Shown here: one piece after another, positions 1 through 8,607 of the stretch
Position numbering within the stretch: the stretch's first letter is position 1
Layout: each line of letters begins with the position of its first letter
Assembly: GCA_938046095.1 (NCBI GenBank)
Contig: CALIXS010000015.1
Location: forward strand, 1 to 61,401
Source of the DNA: an uncultured Clostridia bacterium
GTDB lineage: Bacteria; Bacillota; Clostridia; Peptostreptococcales; Anaerovoracaceae
Direction of reading: 5' to 3'
DNA length: 61,401 nucleotides
Translations under genes and position numbers: made by a program
Notes under the pieces: generated by a model
Database searches by the model: none
Seen by the model: only the letters and a program-made list of their open reading frames with translations
Told to the model about the DNA's origin: nothing

Positions 1-2003
1 AAGCACCGACTGAAGCTGAATACGGAACAGAGACGAGAAGCTGTACCTTCTGTGGCCACGAACAGACACGAAAGAAGGACAAGCTGGCGCATAATCACAT
101 GACATATACACAGGAAGAGTTTTTGAGTTTCCTGGCTTCAAGTGCCGGCACATGGAAGTACTATGACAAAGACGGCACGCTTTGCTCCTACGACCCTGAC
201 GTCACCGTCCGCGGGGAATACGTCGTAGACGGCAAAGCAGTCTTCGGTGTAACGGGAGCAGCTCACTGGTTTGCATGCAAAGGCTGTGACAAATATAAGA
301 ATCACGAACTGCATCAGTACGGTCAGTGGACATATATCACTGATGATTCCTTCGGTAATATGATTTACAGCAGCGAATGTCTCGTCTGCTCACATCGTAT
401 ACACCGTAAGGTTGCCAAAGGTTCATATCCTGTTATCGTTACCAATGGAAAGGCATTCTCCGGAGATACGGAAACTTTGTCGGGAAGCATCGGCCAGACT
501 TTGAAGATAAAGGCTTCTGAGCCTATCGGCACGCTTGTCGGTAAAAAATTCGACCATTGGGAGGTAATCAAAGGCGGCATTACGCCCAAAGACAGATTCT
601 CATCCGAAACGACCTTTACGGTAGTGGAAATTCCTAAGACAGCGGATAACCTTTGGAGTGATTATCTTATAGAAATCGAAGCCGTATTTACCGACTGCGA
701 CCACAACGGAACCGGAAGAATACACAGCGGTGCGATTTCACCTACCTGTACGGCAAACGGAAAAGAAGACGACACATTCTGTGAAAGATGTATGCAGGTG
801 CTTGCAGAAGGTGCCGTGATTCCGGCAACAGGGCATGGTGAACCCGTCTTTGATCCTTCTAGTGTAAAAGTGGTTTACTGTAACCAGAAAGGTGCAGGTT
901 ATTCCGGTAACAAGGTGTGCCCTGACTGCGGTGAAATTTTAGAAAAGGGTGAGCCGACAAAGAAAATTCACATCTGCGAAAGCGATCCGTCCCAGCTTGA
1001 AACCCGAAATGCCAAAGCACCGACATGCTCGGATACCGGATATACCGGAGATAAATACTGCAAGGGCTGTAATACAAGAATGGAGAAGGGTAAAAAGATA
1101 GATAAGCTTACGCACACATTCGGCGAATGGACAGTCGTAGTAAAACCTACAACTGACAGGCAGGGAAAGAAAACTCGCGTATGTTCGAAATGCGGAGCAA
1201 AGGAAAACGCTCCTATCCCTCGACTTGGAACAAAATACTCCGTTACCGTCACTCCGTCGGAGCACGGCATCGTAGTGGCGAGCAAGCTTACCGAAATAGC
1301 CGACGGCGAGGAAATTACGCTTACCGTATTGCCTGACACCGGATATAAACTAAAAACACTTACCGTTACGGATTCAAACGGCAATAAAATTACCCTTACC
1401 GATGGTAAGTTTATAATGCCTGAGTCTAATGTGACAGTCGGTGCTGAATTTATAAAATCAGACATACCGATATCTGATGTAACATATACGGCTATAGGAG
1501 GAGGCGGAATCGTCTGGACAAAGGGAAGCAGTGATGCACCGACATTAACAGTAAAGAGAAGTAAGGACGACGAAACATGCTTCAGCCACTTCACCTCTGT
1601 TGAGATAGACGGCATTACCATGACTCTCGATACCGACTATACGGCAAAGGCAGGAAGTACGATCATAACGCTGAAGCCTTCAGCGCTTCAAAGCCTTGAC
1701 GTCGGTATGCACATTGTCACCGTGAATTTCGACGACGGCAAAATGACAGCACCTCTGACAATCAACGCGGCGGGCACTCCGGGGGGCAACAACCCGGGAA
1801 GCAACAATACTCCGGGCGCTGATAACAAACCGGGAGGCACTGCGAACACAGTTTCACATACGGGCACCCCTGCTTCAAAATCACCGGAAACCGGAGACGA
1901 CCATATGCTCGTTCTGTGGATAATGCTGATGTCGATAAGCATTATAGGTGCTATATCACTGACAACAGCTCAAAAGCGCAACCGGCTCGACGATTTTGAA
2001 TAA
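1..2003 (+). CDS. Sortase-type surface protein, 5' end outside the window
   Basis: The reading frame is open from base 3 to the stop at 2001-2003, so the gene starts upstream of the window; the first ATG inside (99) is internal. The product is a secreted wall protein. The upstream part and residues around 200-370 (counted from the ATG at 99) hold paired CxxC modules typical of clostridial surface proteins (for example CERC and CKGC, each followed by a TGH-like turn). Next come InlB-like or bacterial-repeat beta modules and a domain ending in DGKMTAPLTINAAG. A low-complexity G/N/P linker precedes a variant sorting signal, SPETG instead of LPxTG, then a hydrophobic segment and the tail KRNRLDDFE. 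Sortase anchoring is inferred from that C-terminus. Ligand and role are unknown. A degraded region follows downstream. Confidence 0.8.
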   Translation, partial: APTEAEYGTETRSCTFCGHEQTRKKDKLAHNHMTYTQEEFLSFLASSAGTWKYYDKDGTLCSYDPDVTVRGEYVVDGKAVFGVTGAAHWFACKGCDKYKNHELHQYGQWTYITDDSFGNMIYSSECLVCSHRIHRKVAKGSYPVIVTNGKAFSGDTETLSGSIGQTLKIKASEPIGTLVGKKFDHWEVIKGGITPKDRFSSETTFTVVEIPKTADNLWSDYLIEIEAVFTDCDHNGTGRIHSGAISPTCTANGKEDDTFCERCMQVLAEGAVIPATGHGEPVFDPSSVKVVYCNQKGAGYSGNKVCPDCGEILEKGEPTKKIHICESDPSQLETRNAKAPTCSDTGYTGDKYCKGCNTRMEKGKKIDKLTHTFGEWTVVVKPTTDRQGKKTRVCSKCGAKENAPIPRLGTKYSVTVTPSEHGIVVASKLTEIADGEEITLTVLPDTGYKLKTLTVTDSNGNKITLTDGKFIMPESNVTVGAEFIKSDIPISDVTYTAIGGGGIVWTKGSSDAPTLTVKRSKDDETCFSHFTSVEIDGITMTLDTDYTAKAGSTIITLKPSALQSLDVGMHIVTVNFDDGKMTAPLTINAAGTPGGNNPGSNNTPGADNKPGGTANTVSHTGTPASKSPETGDDHMLVLWIMLMSISIIGAISLTTAQKRNRLDDFE

Positions 2004-2120
2004 TACGGCACAATAATGATCCGGATACCGCAAATCGTCAATACTGCGGCAATACTGCAAAAGAGTTTCAAGTTTTGTGTAAACACCAAAAACCGATATA
2101 AGATTTGTTGAAAGATAGTG

Positions 2121-2151
2121 GGAGTCGAGCCGCCATTGGTGGTTCGGCTCC
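2121..2151 (+). terminator. GC-rich hairpin, possible terminator of the surface protein gene
   Basis: GGAGTCGAGCCGCC and GGTGGTTCGGCTCC form a 14-bp stem, with two G-T pairs and a 3-nt loop, about 120 bases after the stop of the surface protein gene. It is followed by CTTTG rather than a long T run, so it may be a weak terminator or a leftover of the inserted element next to it. Confidence 0.4.
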
Positions 2152-2194
2152 TTTGTCTGCATTATATCTGAGTCTCGTTTTCTGTCAAACAAGA

Positions 2195-2419
2195 AAAAAA
2201 GATGTTTACAAGGTCAAGCCTTTGACCGAAGGCAAGAAGAACATCATCTCCGCCCTGCTCGAGGAATATGATATCGAGGATTGGCAGACGAGGCCGCTTG
2301 CTGAAATCTCTCCGGTGCTCTATATCGATGCAGTTCAATTCTCTGTCAGAGAGGACAATCGAATCAAGAAACTTGCCGACTATGTGATTCCGGAGTCCAC
2401 TCAATTAGCTACCGTATAA
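2195..2419 (+). pseudogene. IS256-family transposase relic with a large internal deletion
   Basis: The peptide joins two separated parts of an IS256/Mutator transposase. KPLTEGKKNIISALLEEYDI matches the N-terminal region of the family, and DWQTRPLAEISPVLYIDAV with the following VREDNRIKKLADYVI matches the region around the first catalytic Asp. More than a hundred residues that normally lie between them are missing, and the rest of the catalytic domain after YVI is also gone. Only about 75 codons survive, so it cannot be active. The reading frame continues upstream to a TTG at 2105, but those residues do not look like transposase. It marks a past insertion in this decayed stretch. Confidence 0.75.
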
Positions 2420-2501
2420 GGCTAATTTACAGACAGAATTTCACACACTCTCTCAATGCTTCCGTCCGTTTTTCATTTATTGTACTATGAAAATATTCTC
2501 T

Positions 2502-3272
2502 CTAAAAATATTCTTTGATGAATGTTTCTAACGACTCATATTCACCTGTTTCATTATTTTTTAATCGCAAACTGCTTTCAGCAGGCATACTCCTGAATAC
2601 GGTTGATCCGCTCTCCGGTTGATATATTTCTCTCGAACCGTATTGGGCACCGTTTATTATATAAAATCCGGTTTCAGGATTACGTAAAGCAAAGAATAAA
2701 TAAGTCTTACCTGCCTCCAATTCGATATCTCCTTCTTCAGCAAAAAATTTATAAAAGTTCTTCTCTTTGTCAATATTTTCCATGCCGGCTTCACGCCTGT
2801 GTTTATCATCATTTTGAATTAATTCCGGAGGAGCCCCTTTTTCATAATCAGAAATCGAAATTACACCTCCGGCTCTTCCGAACTTTATTGTATTGCCTTC
2901 GGTATCGCCTTTTATGTTTGCCAGAACTGTAAGCTGTCCGTATTCATAAGGCATAAAAGTGTAATGTCCCTCCGGAACAGTAGTACTGCACCCATCTATG
3001 CTATCGATCGTTGCTATAAATACATTACTGACAAAGTCACGTAATTCGGGAACACTTTCAATCCTGATAATTCTTTCTGAAACCGAGCTCACCGTCATCA
3101 AATTTTTCTCTGACGTTTCTATAGATACACGATAATCATGATAACTAATATCGGTTTTTCCGGTATCAGGCGTAACAGGTTTATTTTTATTATTTTGGCA
3201 AGCCGTCACAGATATCATCAGTATAATACACATGCATACAGTATAAAAACCAAAAATCTTTTTCTTTTTCAT
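2502..3272 (-). CDS. Putative lipoprotein of unknown function
   Basis: 256 residues. The N-terminus has lysines, a hydrophobic core and the lipobox VTAC (cleavage before the Cys), then a short N/K-rich linker, so it should be a membrane-anchored lipoprotein on the outer face. I do not recognise the rest: a mixed alpha/beta domain of about 210 residues without clear catalytic motifs. The ATG at 3272 is chosen because GGGAGG lies 10 bases upstream; a TTG three codons earlier would touch the Shine-Dalgarno sequence. The gene lies 34 bases downstream of the metzincin remnant on the same strand, so the two were probably one transcription unit. No terminator is obvious after the stop. Confidence 0.7.
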   Translation of the reverse strand: MKKKKIFGFYTVCMCIILMISVTACQNNKNKPVTPDTGKTDISYHDYRVSIETSEKNLMTVSSVSERIIRIESVPELRDFVSNVFIATIDSIDGCSTTVPEGHYTFMPYEYGQLTVLANIKGDTEGNTIKFGRAGGVISISDYEKGAPPELIQNDDKHRREAGMENIDKEKNFYKFFAEEGDIELEAGKTYLFFALRNPETGFYIINGAQYGSREIYQPESGSTVFRSMPAESSLRLKNNETGEYESLETFIKEYF

Positions 3273-3306
3273 AGTGTTCAAACCTCCCTTTCACTATATC
3301 ACTATT

Positions 3307-3516
3307 CTAATAGCTTCCGTACATGGAAACAATTTCGTCATTATCAATCTTTTGCGGTTTTTGAACTATGCGTCCATATTTTGTTTGACACATAATGCTA
3401 TATGGATTGCTATTAGAATGCGCCAGTCCTAACACATGCCCGAGTTCATGTGCAGTCACGCCATCGTGATTAATTGAAGTATCATATTTAAATTTTTTCC
3501 TAAAATATATTTTTAT
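3307..3516 (-). pseudogene. C-terminal remnant of a matrixin-like metzincin protease
   Basis: Read on the minus strand, this stretch encodes about 69 residues with no usable start codon. It contains the full metzincin zinc site HELGHVLGLAH (HExxHxxGxxH) and, shortly after, the Met-turn SIM, then ends in MYGSY at TAG 3307-3309. Upstream the frame meets a TAA at 3517-3519 in an AT-rich stretch, so the N-terminal half of the catalytic domain and any signal peptide are lost. The spacing of zinc motif and Met-turn is that of small secreted bacterial matrixin-type proteases. It is too short to be a working enzyme. The lipoprotein gene follows on the same strand. Confidence 0.75.
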
Positions 3517-3583
3517 TTAATAATATCACATAAATTATATTTATCAAACAATATTCATTTTATTGAACAATTGATATTCTTAG

Positions 3584-4171
3584 TTGTCAAGGCATATGTT
3601 ACACTTTGAAAAGTATTCTGATACAACTTGGCTCGGGTTCTTGAAATTCAGAACGGTCTTTGCCGTAGTTCTGACTATTGCCGTCCTTTATCCGGTGGTG
3701 ACCCAAGGAGGGAAAAAAAGACCGTCAGAAAGCCTCCCGCAAAGCGGGGAGTTTGTCGTCGGTACAGACGTAAAGCCTGAGAAAATCACGGAGTTTACAT
3801 ATACTTACGATGCTTCGACAAACCCGCCTAAGTATCAAAAGTACCGCTTTTACGTCGAAAACGGCAATTATATGTTTTATCACGAAAAAAGAGAAAGTGA
3901 TCATTGGCCTTTAACGGAAAACGACATCACAACCTCCGGCTCCGGAGAACTGTCAAAGGAGGATTGGGCGTCATTTGTCAAGCTTATAAAAGGCGGAACT
4001 GTCACAAAAAGGAAAGAGCACATAGAAACGGGGTCTGCCGATCCGTGGATGTTTCTGTATTGAGAGTCGGACCTCTCCGAATATCAGGAGTTCTCTTTCG
4101 CCTCTCCGGGCATGGAAGCTTCCTTTGAGGATTTTTGCTCTGCACTGAAAAAACAGTATTCTCGTACGTAA
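3584..4171 (+). pseudogene. Membrane-anchored protein of unknown function, interrupted by an in-frame TGA
   Basis: The upstream part (TTG 3584 or ATG 3596 to TGA 4061-4063) encodes an N-terminal membrane segment (residues about 22-42) and an outer domain of about 115 residues. In the same frame, directly after the TGA, 35 further residues read smoothly (ESDLSEYQEFSFASPGMEAS, then an amphipathic end) to TAA 4169-4171. The junction MFLY-stop-ESD suggests a former Trp codon (TGG to TGA) in a conserved strand. TGA is an ordinary stop elsewhere in the window, so a nonsense mutation is likelier than recoding. The start region has only a weak AAGG before ATG 3596. The family is not recognised. Confidence 0.65.
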
Positions 4172-4206
4172 AATGAGTGTGGAAAAATGACGATCATGAT
4201 GTCCTT

Positions 4207-4917
4207 CTATTCTCCGTGCGAGATACTGCCATCTCCGGTTATACCGATCGTCTCACCGCTCATGGCACTTCCGAAACCAAACACAGAAAGGAAAAAATCC
4301 TTGTTTCTCGCGAGTATTTCTCTCGCATCGCGGACAAGCTGCCCCGAATGTATCGTCTGGTCCGAGGAAGTGCCGAGTACGGTCATTCCCTCTTTGCAGG
4401 CGAGATAGAGAGCTCTGTACTCGTGATATCTCTGCGTCACCACAATCATCCTCTTCACGGTGAAGATTTGCTTTGCTCTGATCATGGATTCATACGTCGA
4501 AAATCCGGCGTGGTCACAGAAAATATCCTCCGGCGGAACACCGGCCGAAATACAGTATTGCAGCATAACGTGTATCTCGTTATGTTCTTTTGTCCCGTTG
4601 TCACCGCTCAGTAGAAGCTTTGGCGCAAAGCCCTGTTTGTATAAATCTACGGCCGTATCAAGCCTCTCTCTGAGCATGGGGCTCGGTGTTTCTCTGTCCT
4701 CTATGCCTGCACCGAGAACCATTATACAGTCCGCGCCGAGTTCGGTCAGGCGATCTGCCGTTTCATCGGGTATCGCCGCAGACCCGGGGCTCATAGACCA
4801 GACGAGATGTTTGTCCCCCTGCTTCACTACATAGACGTTGACACACATTGCCGCAGTAAAAGCGAGCGTCGCCAATGCCGTCAATATCCAGAACATCCTT
4901 TTAAGTACTTTTTTCAT
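4207..4917 (-). CDS. sanA: SanA/YdcF-like DUF218 membrane protein
   Basis: 236 residues. One N-terminal membrane segment (residues 8-30) is followed by a DUF218 domain facing outward. The typical features are present: CIMVLGAGI at the first strand, PSPMLRERLDTAVDLY, LLLSGDNG, and TYESMIRAKQIF before IVVTQRYHEYRAL. The family includes E. coli SanA, linked to vancomycin exclusion at high temperature, and is thought to act in envelope metabolism; the substrate is not settled. The gene is divergent from aroB across an 84-base gap. An AGAAGAGA stretch lies 8 bases before the ATG. The symbol is by family resemblance only. Confidence 0.8.
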   Translation of the reverse strand: MKKVLKRMFWILTALATLAFTAAMCVNVYVVKQGDKHLVWSMSPGSAAIPDETADRLTELGADCIMVLGAGIEDRETPSPMLRERLDTAVDLYKQGFAPKLLLSGDNGTKEHNEIHVMLQYCISAGVPPEDIFCDHAGFSTYESMIRAKQIFTVKRMIVVTQRYHEYRALYLACKEGMTVLGTSSDQTIHSGQLVRDAREILARNKDFFLSVFGFGSAMSGETIGITGDGSISHGE

Positions 4918-4932
4918 ATGTCATCTCTTCTT

Positions 4933-4961
4933 TTGCAAATGCAAGCTTGTTATGTTAAAAT
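4933..4961 (+). promoter_or_regulatory. Predicted sigma-A promoter of aroB
   Basis: TTGCAA, a 17-base spacer and TAAAAT, ending about 40 bases before the aroB ATG. It lies in the divergent gap with the SanA-like gene. Confidence 0.5.
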
Positions 4962-5001
4962 TAGTTGTAATTTATTATCCCCCGTGTATCCGGTCAAAGC
5001 G

Positions 5002-6051
5002 ATGAAAACTATCAGAATTTCAACAGCCGAACCATATGACGTGATTGTCGGGAACGGCATATTAGGTGATATCGGAGCATTTGTCGCCGACGTATTCACA
5101 CCTCGCAAGATCTGCATCCTGACCGACAGCCGTGTCAACGGGCTGTATTCTCAGGTAGTCATGTCATCTCTTATGGAACACGGGTTTCAGACGTCCAAGA
5201 TAATATTTCCTACCGGAGAACACTCCAAAAATCTCAATACGTATGCCAACATAGTAGAGGCTCTGGCAGACGAGGATATCACCAAAAGCGATCTCATTCT
5301 GGCGCTGGGCGGCGGCGTTGTCTGCGACCTCGCGGGGTTCGTCGCCGGCACATACATGCGCGGCATCAAATATTTAATAGTCCCTACGACGATTCAGGCT
5401 GCCGTGGACTCGGCAGTAGGAGGTAAAGCGGGAATCAACCTGCTCTCCGGCAAAAATCTCACAGGTATTTTCTGGCAGCCCTCGCTCGTTGTCACCGACT
5501 ACAGAACATTTTCCTCACTCTCAAAGGAAGAACTCCTCGACGGGACCTCAGAGGTCATCAAATGCGCCGCGGTCGCCGACGCAACTATAGTAGACCGGCT
5601 GCGCGAATACGATCACGAATACGTGCTCGACAGATGCCTTTCTATCAAAAAATCTCTCGTCGAGGCCGATGAACATGATCTCGGCATCAGGCAGCTTCTG
5701 AATTTCGGCCATACGATAGGCCACGGCATAGAGAAGCTTTCGGCGTACTCCGTATCGCACGGCGCCGCGGTTGCCAAGGGAATGATTGCGGAATCGCGCG
5801 GAGCGTACAGAACGGGACTCTCCTCTGTTGATATCTCCGGTCAGCTCGATGATATTCTTACATCGTTCAATTACGATACATCGTTCAATCACAGTGCAGA
5901 TCTGATATATCAGCTTGCCCTCACCGACAAGAAGATACGCGACGGGAAAATCAATATGACCGTCCCTGAATATTTCGGCAAGTGTACACTGAAAAAGATT
6001 TCTCTACCCGATCTTCGCGAACTCATACACGCGGGACTTTTTCACGGCTGA
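5002..6051 (+). CDS. aroB: 3-dehydroquinate synthase
   Basis: About 349 residues, the usual length. The enzyme converts DAHP to 3-dehydroquinate, the second step of the shikimate pathway, in the cytoplasm, using NAD+ and a divalent metal. The NAD-binding stretch LALGGGVVCDLAGFVAGTY, the PTT and DSAVGGKAGIN motif and the metal-ligand motif NFGHTIGHGIE are all present. The ATG at 5002 fits the family start (MKTIRIS...); the frame stays open upstream to 4807, but that part is not AroB-like and overlaps the divergent gene. No strong Shine-Dalgarno sequence is visible. It is the only plus-strand housekeeping gene on the left arm, and it ends 6 bases from the convergent GNAT gene. No other aro genes are nearby. 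Confidence 0.95.
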   Translation: MKTIRISTAEPYDVIVGNGILGDIGAFVADVFTPRKICILTDSRVNGLYSQVVMSSLMEHGFQTSKIIFPTGEHSKNLNTYANIVEALADEDITKSDLILALGGGVVCDLAGFVAGTYMRGIKYLIVPTTIQAAVDSAVGGKAGINLLSGKNLTGIFWQPSLVVTDYRTFSSLSKEELLDGTSEVIKCAAVADATIVDRLREYDHEYVLDRCLSIKKSLVEADEHDLGIRQLLNFGHTIGHGIEKLSAYSVSHGAAVAKGMIAESRGAYRTGLSSVDISGQLDDILTSFNYDTSFNHSADLIYQLALTDKKIRDGKINMTVPEYFGKCTLKKISLPDLRELIHAGLFHG

Positions 6052-6057
6052 CGCATT

Positions 6058-6603
6058 TTATGCGCGCCTCGCTTCCCACTCCGCTTTCGTCATCGAATAG
6101 ACGCGCGAGTCTCTGAGGCTCCCGTCATATATCCTGTATGTGCGCCTTATCGTCCCCTCATAGATGAAGCCGCATTTTTTAATCACACTCTGTGACCTTT
6201 TGTTCGTCTCGCTCGTGCATATGCCTATCTGATCGAACCCCTTGACATCAAAGCCGTAATCTATAACTGCACGTGCAGCCTCCGTCATAAATCCATATCC
6301 CCAATACCTTCTGCCGAGCCAATATCCGAGCTCCCGGCTGTTTGCGTGAGGCCTGTATCTGTCGTTTTCGAACGCGATCACTCCCATAAATACCCCCGTT
6401 TCCCTGTCCGTTACGGCAAACGAATCACCGGTCAGAAAAATACTGTTTATTATATCCGTTGATTCCTCAATACTCTCATGAGGCTTCCATCCTGCGGGCG
6501 GGCCCACTTCGGGATCCTTCGCAAGCTCGTACATTGCCGCGGCGTCATCTGTTGAAATGCGTCTCAGACACAAACGACCGGTTATCAACTTTTTGTTATC
6601 CAT
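6058..6603 (-). CDS. GNAT N-acetyltransferase, RimJ/RimL type
   Basis: 181 residues. It has the architecture of RimJ/RimL-like acetyltransferases that acetylate protein N-termini or small amines with acetyl-CoA: an RLCLRRI beta strand at the start, SRELGYWLGRRYWGYGFMTE forming the acetyl-CoA pyrophosphate loop, and IGICTSETNKRSQSVIKKCG, the Asn-containing helix of this subgroup. The substrate cannot be told. GGAG lies 7 bases before the ATG. It is the last gene of the minus-strand operon, 21 bases after the LtaS-like gene. Confidence 0.85.
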   Translation of the reverse strand: MDNKKLITGRLCLRRISTDDAAAMYELAKDPEVGPPAGWKPHESIEESTDIINSIFLTGDSFAVTDRETGVFMGVIAFENDRYRPHANSRELGYWLGRRYWGYGFMTEAARAVIDYGFDVKGFDQIGICTSETNKRSQSVIKKCGFIYEGTIRRTYRIYDGSLRDSRVYSMTKAEWEARRA

Positions 6604-6624
6604 ATATTTTCTCCGTGCATATCA

Positions 6625-8604
6625 TCACTCCGTGGAGCTGATGATTTCTTTATTCGTTTTATCTATCTGGCTTACCTTCATCTTTGCGGCATCGTCGGGA
6701 TCGACCTTTTCCTCGAGCGCGAGCAGTGTCGGGCTTAAGTATATCGTACTCAACGTTTCGCCGCGAAGAGTCACCTTACTGTATTCGGTGAAGTTTTCGC
6801 CTTTAATATAGTATGCGTCGCCCACCTTGACGACGCTGTCTATTTTAACGGGCTTGACACCCATTTTCATCTTCGTTCTCTCGAACGGGACTTTGCCGCC
6901 ATATATATACCTGTCGCCGTACAGCATGTCATAGCCGAGCAGCTTCAACCCGCTCAGGAAGCCGCTGTCCGCATGGTCGGCATTTTGCTGGTACGTCGTT
7001 ACCGTACCGCTGTGAATTCCGATTCGCCCCAGCACCTCTGCGGAAAGCTCATATGCGTGTATATCCATGTCAACCTTCTTCAAATCGTAATTGGCCCAGA
7101 TGACATAAGGCGTTTCATAAAGATCTCGTTTGTATGTATCCTTTGTTATATCGAGTGCAGGTATATGGTCACCGTACATTACGAGAATAACCTTCTCGTC
7201 GTAGTCCGAAAGCGTCGTCGTAAGATCCTCCACGAATTCGTCCATCTCGTGTATCTGATTTACAAAATACTCGTACCTCCACTTCGTAGCCTCATCGGGC
7301 GCCGACGTAACGGTTATGTCCGGGTCTGCTATAAGCTGCTCGGGAGGATATTTCCCGTGTCCCTGGACCGAAACCGTGTATATGTAGTCGTGCGAATCGG
7401 TCGATTTGAGCGCGTCCATTATCTGACGCGTAAGGATCTCGTCCTTTGCCCAGTTTTTAGGGGTTTTCGGGACGTCCGACATGTATTCTACAGAAGTGAA
7501 CGTATCATACCCTATATTGGCATACACCGTATTGCGGTTATAGAACATGGCGCGATGATTGTGGATGGCGTGCGTCGAAAAGCCGAGATTTTTAAGGTCA
7601 AACGGCACACTCTCGGCAACCTCCGTTTTCAGAATACCTTTGAACGGATATTCGCCCGGACCGAAAAACTTGACGGAAATCCCTGTCATTATCTCGAATT
7701 CCGTGTTTGCCGTACCCGCTCCGCACGCCGGAACCATAAGATATCCGGATGAAAACCGCTGCGAAAGCGAACGGAAGTACGGTATCGCATCCTCCGAGAG
7801 CTCTATATTATTGAAAAGCCGGGGATCCGTAAACGATTCGAGCTGCAGAAAGATTATGTTCGGATAATCTTCGTCGACATCCCCACTGTCAATGATGATG
7901 TGCCCGTTTGCGTCGAGCTTATCCTTCGGGAACAAAGCCGCGACGGCGCCCTGTGAATACCCGTCAGGCTTATGGATCCCCGTGTTGAGCCACGTGTTGA
8001 TAAAGCAGTACGGAACTCCGAAATCCTCATACGCATACGCGAGGTTTCCGAAGAAAGTTGAGAGATATCCCGCCTTGACGAGCAGCGCAGCCCCTCCGAA
8101 CGTCATCGCGGTTATCAGCACGACCGCGGTTATCGTCTCCCTGTATCTCACTGTCGGCTTTTCACCCTTATGCCTTACCCAAAGCAGCGTAACCCCTACG
8201 ACTACGGCAATTATAAGCGTGGCGATAGCGGTAAGCTGCGCCTTGTTGAAGTAATTCGTGAGTATGGTGGCGGCGTCCGTCATCGCCGAAAGATCCTTTA
8301 CCGTGAACGGAGTCATTCTCTCCATCAGTATTATGCCGTTCGTAATTCCCACAGCCAACCATATCGCCGAAATGACGATTATGAAAAAACGCCTTCTCCT
8401 GAACATGCAGGCGACGGAGAGTGTTGCAAATATGATAAACGCGTTATAAAAAAACACGACGGGGTGCTGCAAAAGAAATTCGATACCGCCGAAATACTTT
8501 CTTGCAAAAGTTTCTATTATGAGATTTAATACGACCGACCATACAAGGCAGAAAGGCAGCCCGTTTGCCAGATGCTTTCTGTAAAATGAATTGTTTTTCT
8601 CCAT
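6625..8604 (-). CDS. LtaS-like phosphoglycerol transferase / sulfatase-fold membrane enzyme
   Basis: 659 residues. Five N-terminal membrane segments (residues about 15-180) are followed by an extracellular sulfatase-fold domain. It resembles lipoteichoic acid synthase, which polymerises glycerol phosphate from phosphatidylglycerol. Metal and nucleophile sites are visible: FLQLESF near residue 250, the nucleophile Thr in GAGTANTEFE near residue 300, and MYGDHIPALD near residue 470. Close relatives include phosphoglycerol transferases acting on other envelope glycans, so the acceptor is uncertain. A beta-rich tail of about 90 residues follows the sulfatase domain. The gene starts 3 bases after the rsmA stop and should be co-transcribed with it. 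Confidence 0.88.
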   Translation of the reverse strand: MEKNNSFYRKHLANGLPFCLVWSVVLNLIIETFARKYFGGIEFLLQHPVVFFYNAFIIFATLSVACMFRRRRFFIIVISAIWLAVGITNGIILMERMTPFTVKDLSAMTDAATILTNYFNKAQLTAIATLIIAVVVGVTLLWVRHKGEKPTVRYRETITAVVLITAMTFGGAALLVKAGYLSTFFGNLAYAYEDFGVPYCFINTWLNTGIHKPDGYSQGAVAALFPKDKLDANGHIIIDSGDVDEDYPNIIFLQLESFTDPRLFNNIELSEDAIPYFRSLSQRFSSGYLMVPACGAGTANTEFEIMTGISVKFFGPGEYPFKGILKTEVAESVPFDLKNLGFSTHAIHNHRAMFYNRNTVYANIGYDTFTSVEYMSDVPKTPKNWAKDEILTRQIMDALKSTDSHDYIYTVSVQGHGKYPPEQLIADPDITVTSAPDEATKWRYEYFVNQIHEMDEFVEDLTTTLSDYDEKVILVMYGDHIPALDITKDTYKRDLYETPYVIWANYDLKKVDMDIHAYELSAEVLGRIGIHSGTVTTYQQNADHADSGFLSGLKLLGYDMLYGDRYIYGGKVPFERTKMKMGVKPVKIDSVVKVGDAYYIKGENFTEYSKVTLRGETLSTIYLSPTLLALEEKVDPDDAAKMKVSQIDKTNKEIISSTE

Positions 8605-8607
8605 ACT

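Noticed and set aside
2195..2419. Active insertion sequence
   Set aside because: Most of the transposase is deleted, including two of three catalytic acidic residues, and no terminal inverted repeats were recognised.
3584..4171. Selenocysteine or UGA recoding in the interrupted membrane protein gene
   Set aside because: No stem-loop typical of a bacterial SECIS was seen after the TGA, the surrounding residues suggest a lost Trp, and many genes in the window use TGA as a normal stop.
6973..7752. Long open frame on the plus strand within the LtaS-like gene
   Set aside because: It is antisense to a gene with clear catalytic motifs, and its translation is basic and low in recognisable domains. 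Similar shadows opposite dnaB (11859-12788), gdpP (14471-15292), gyrB (28346-29197) and cbiG (39107-40153) were left out for the same reason.
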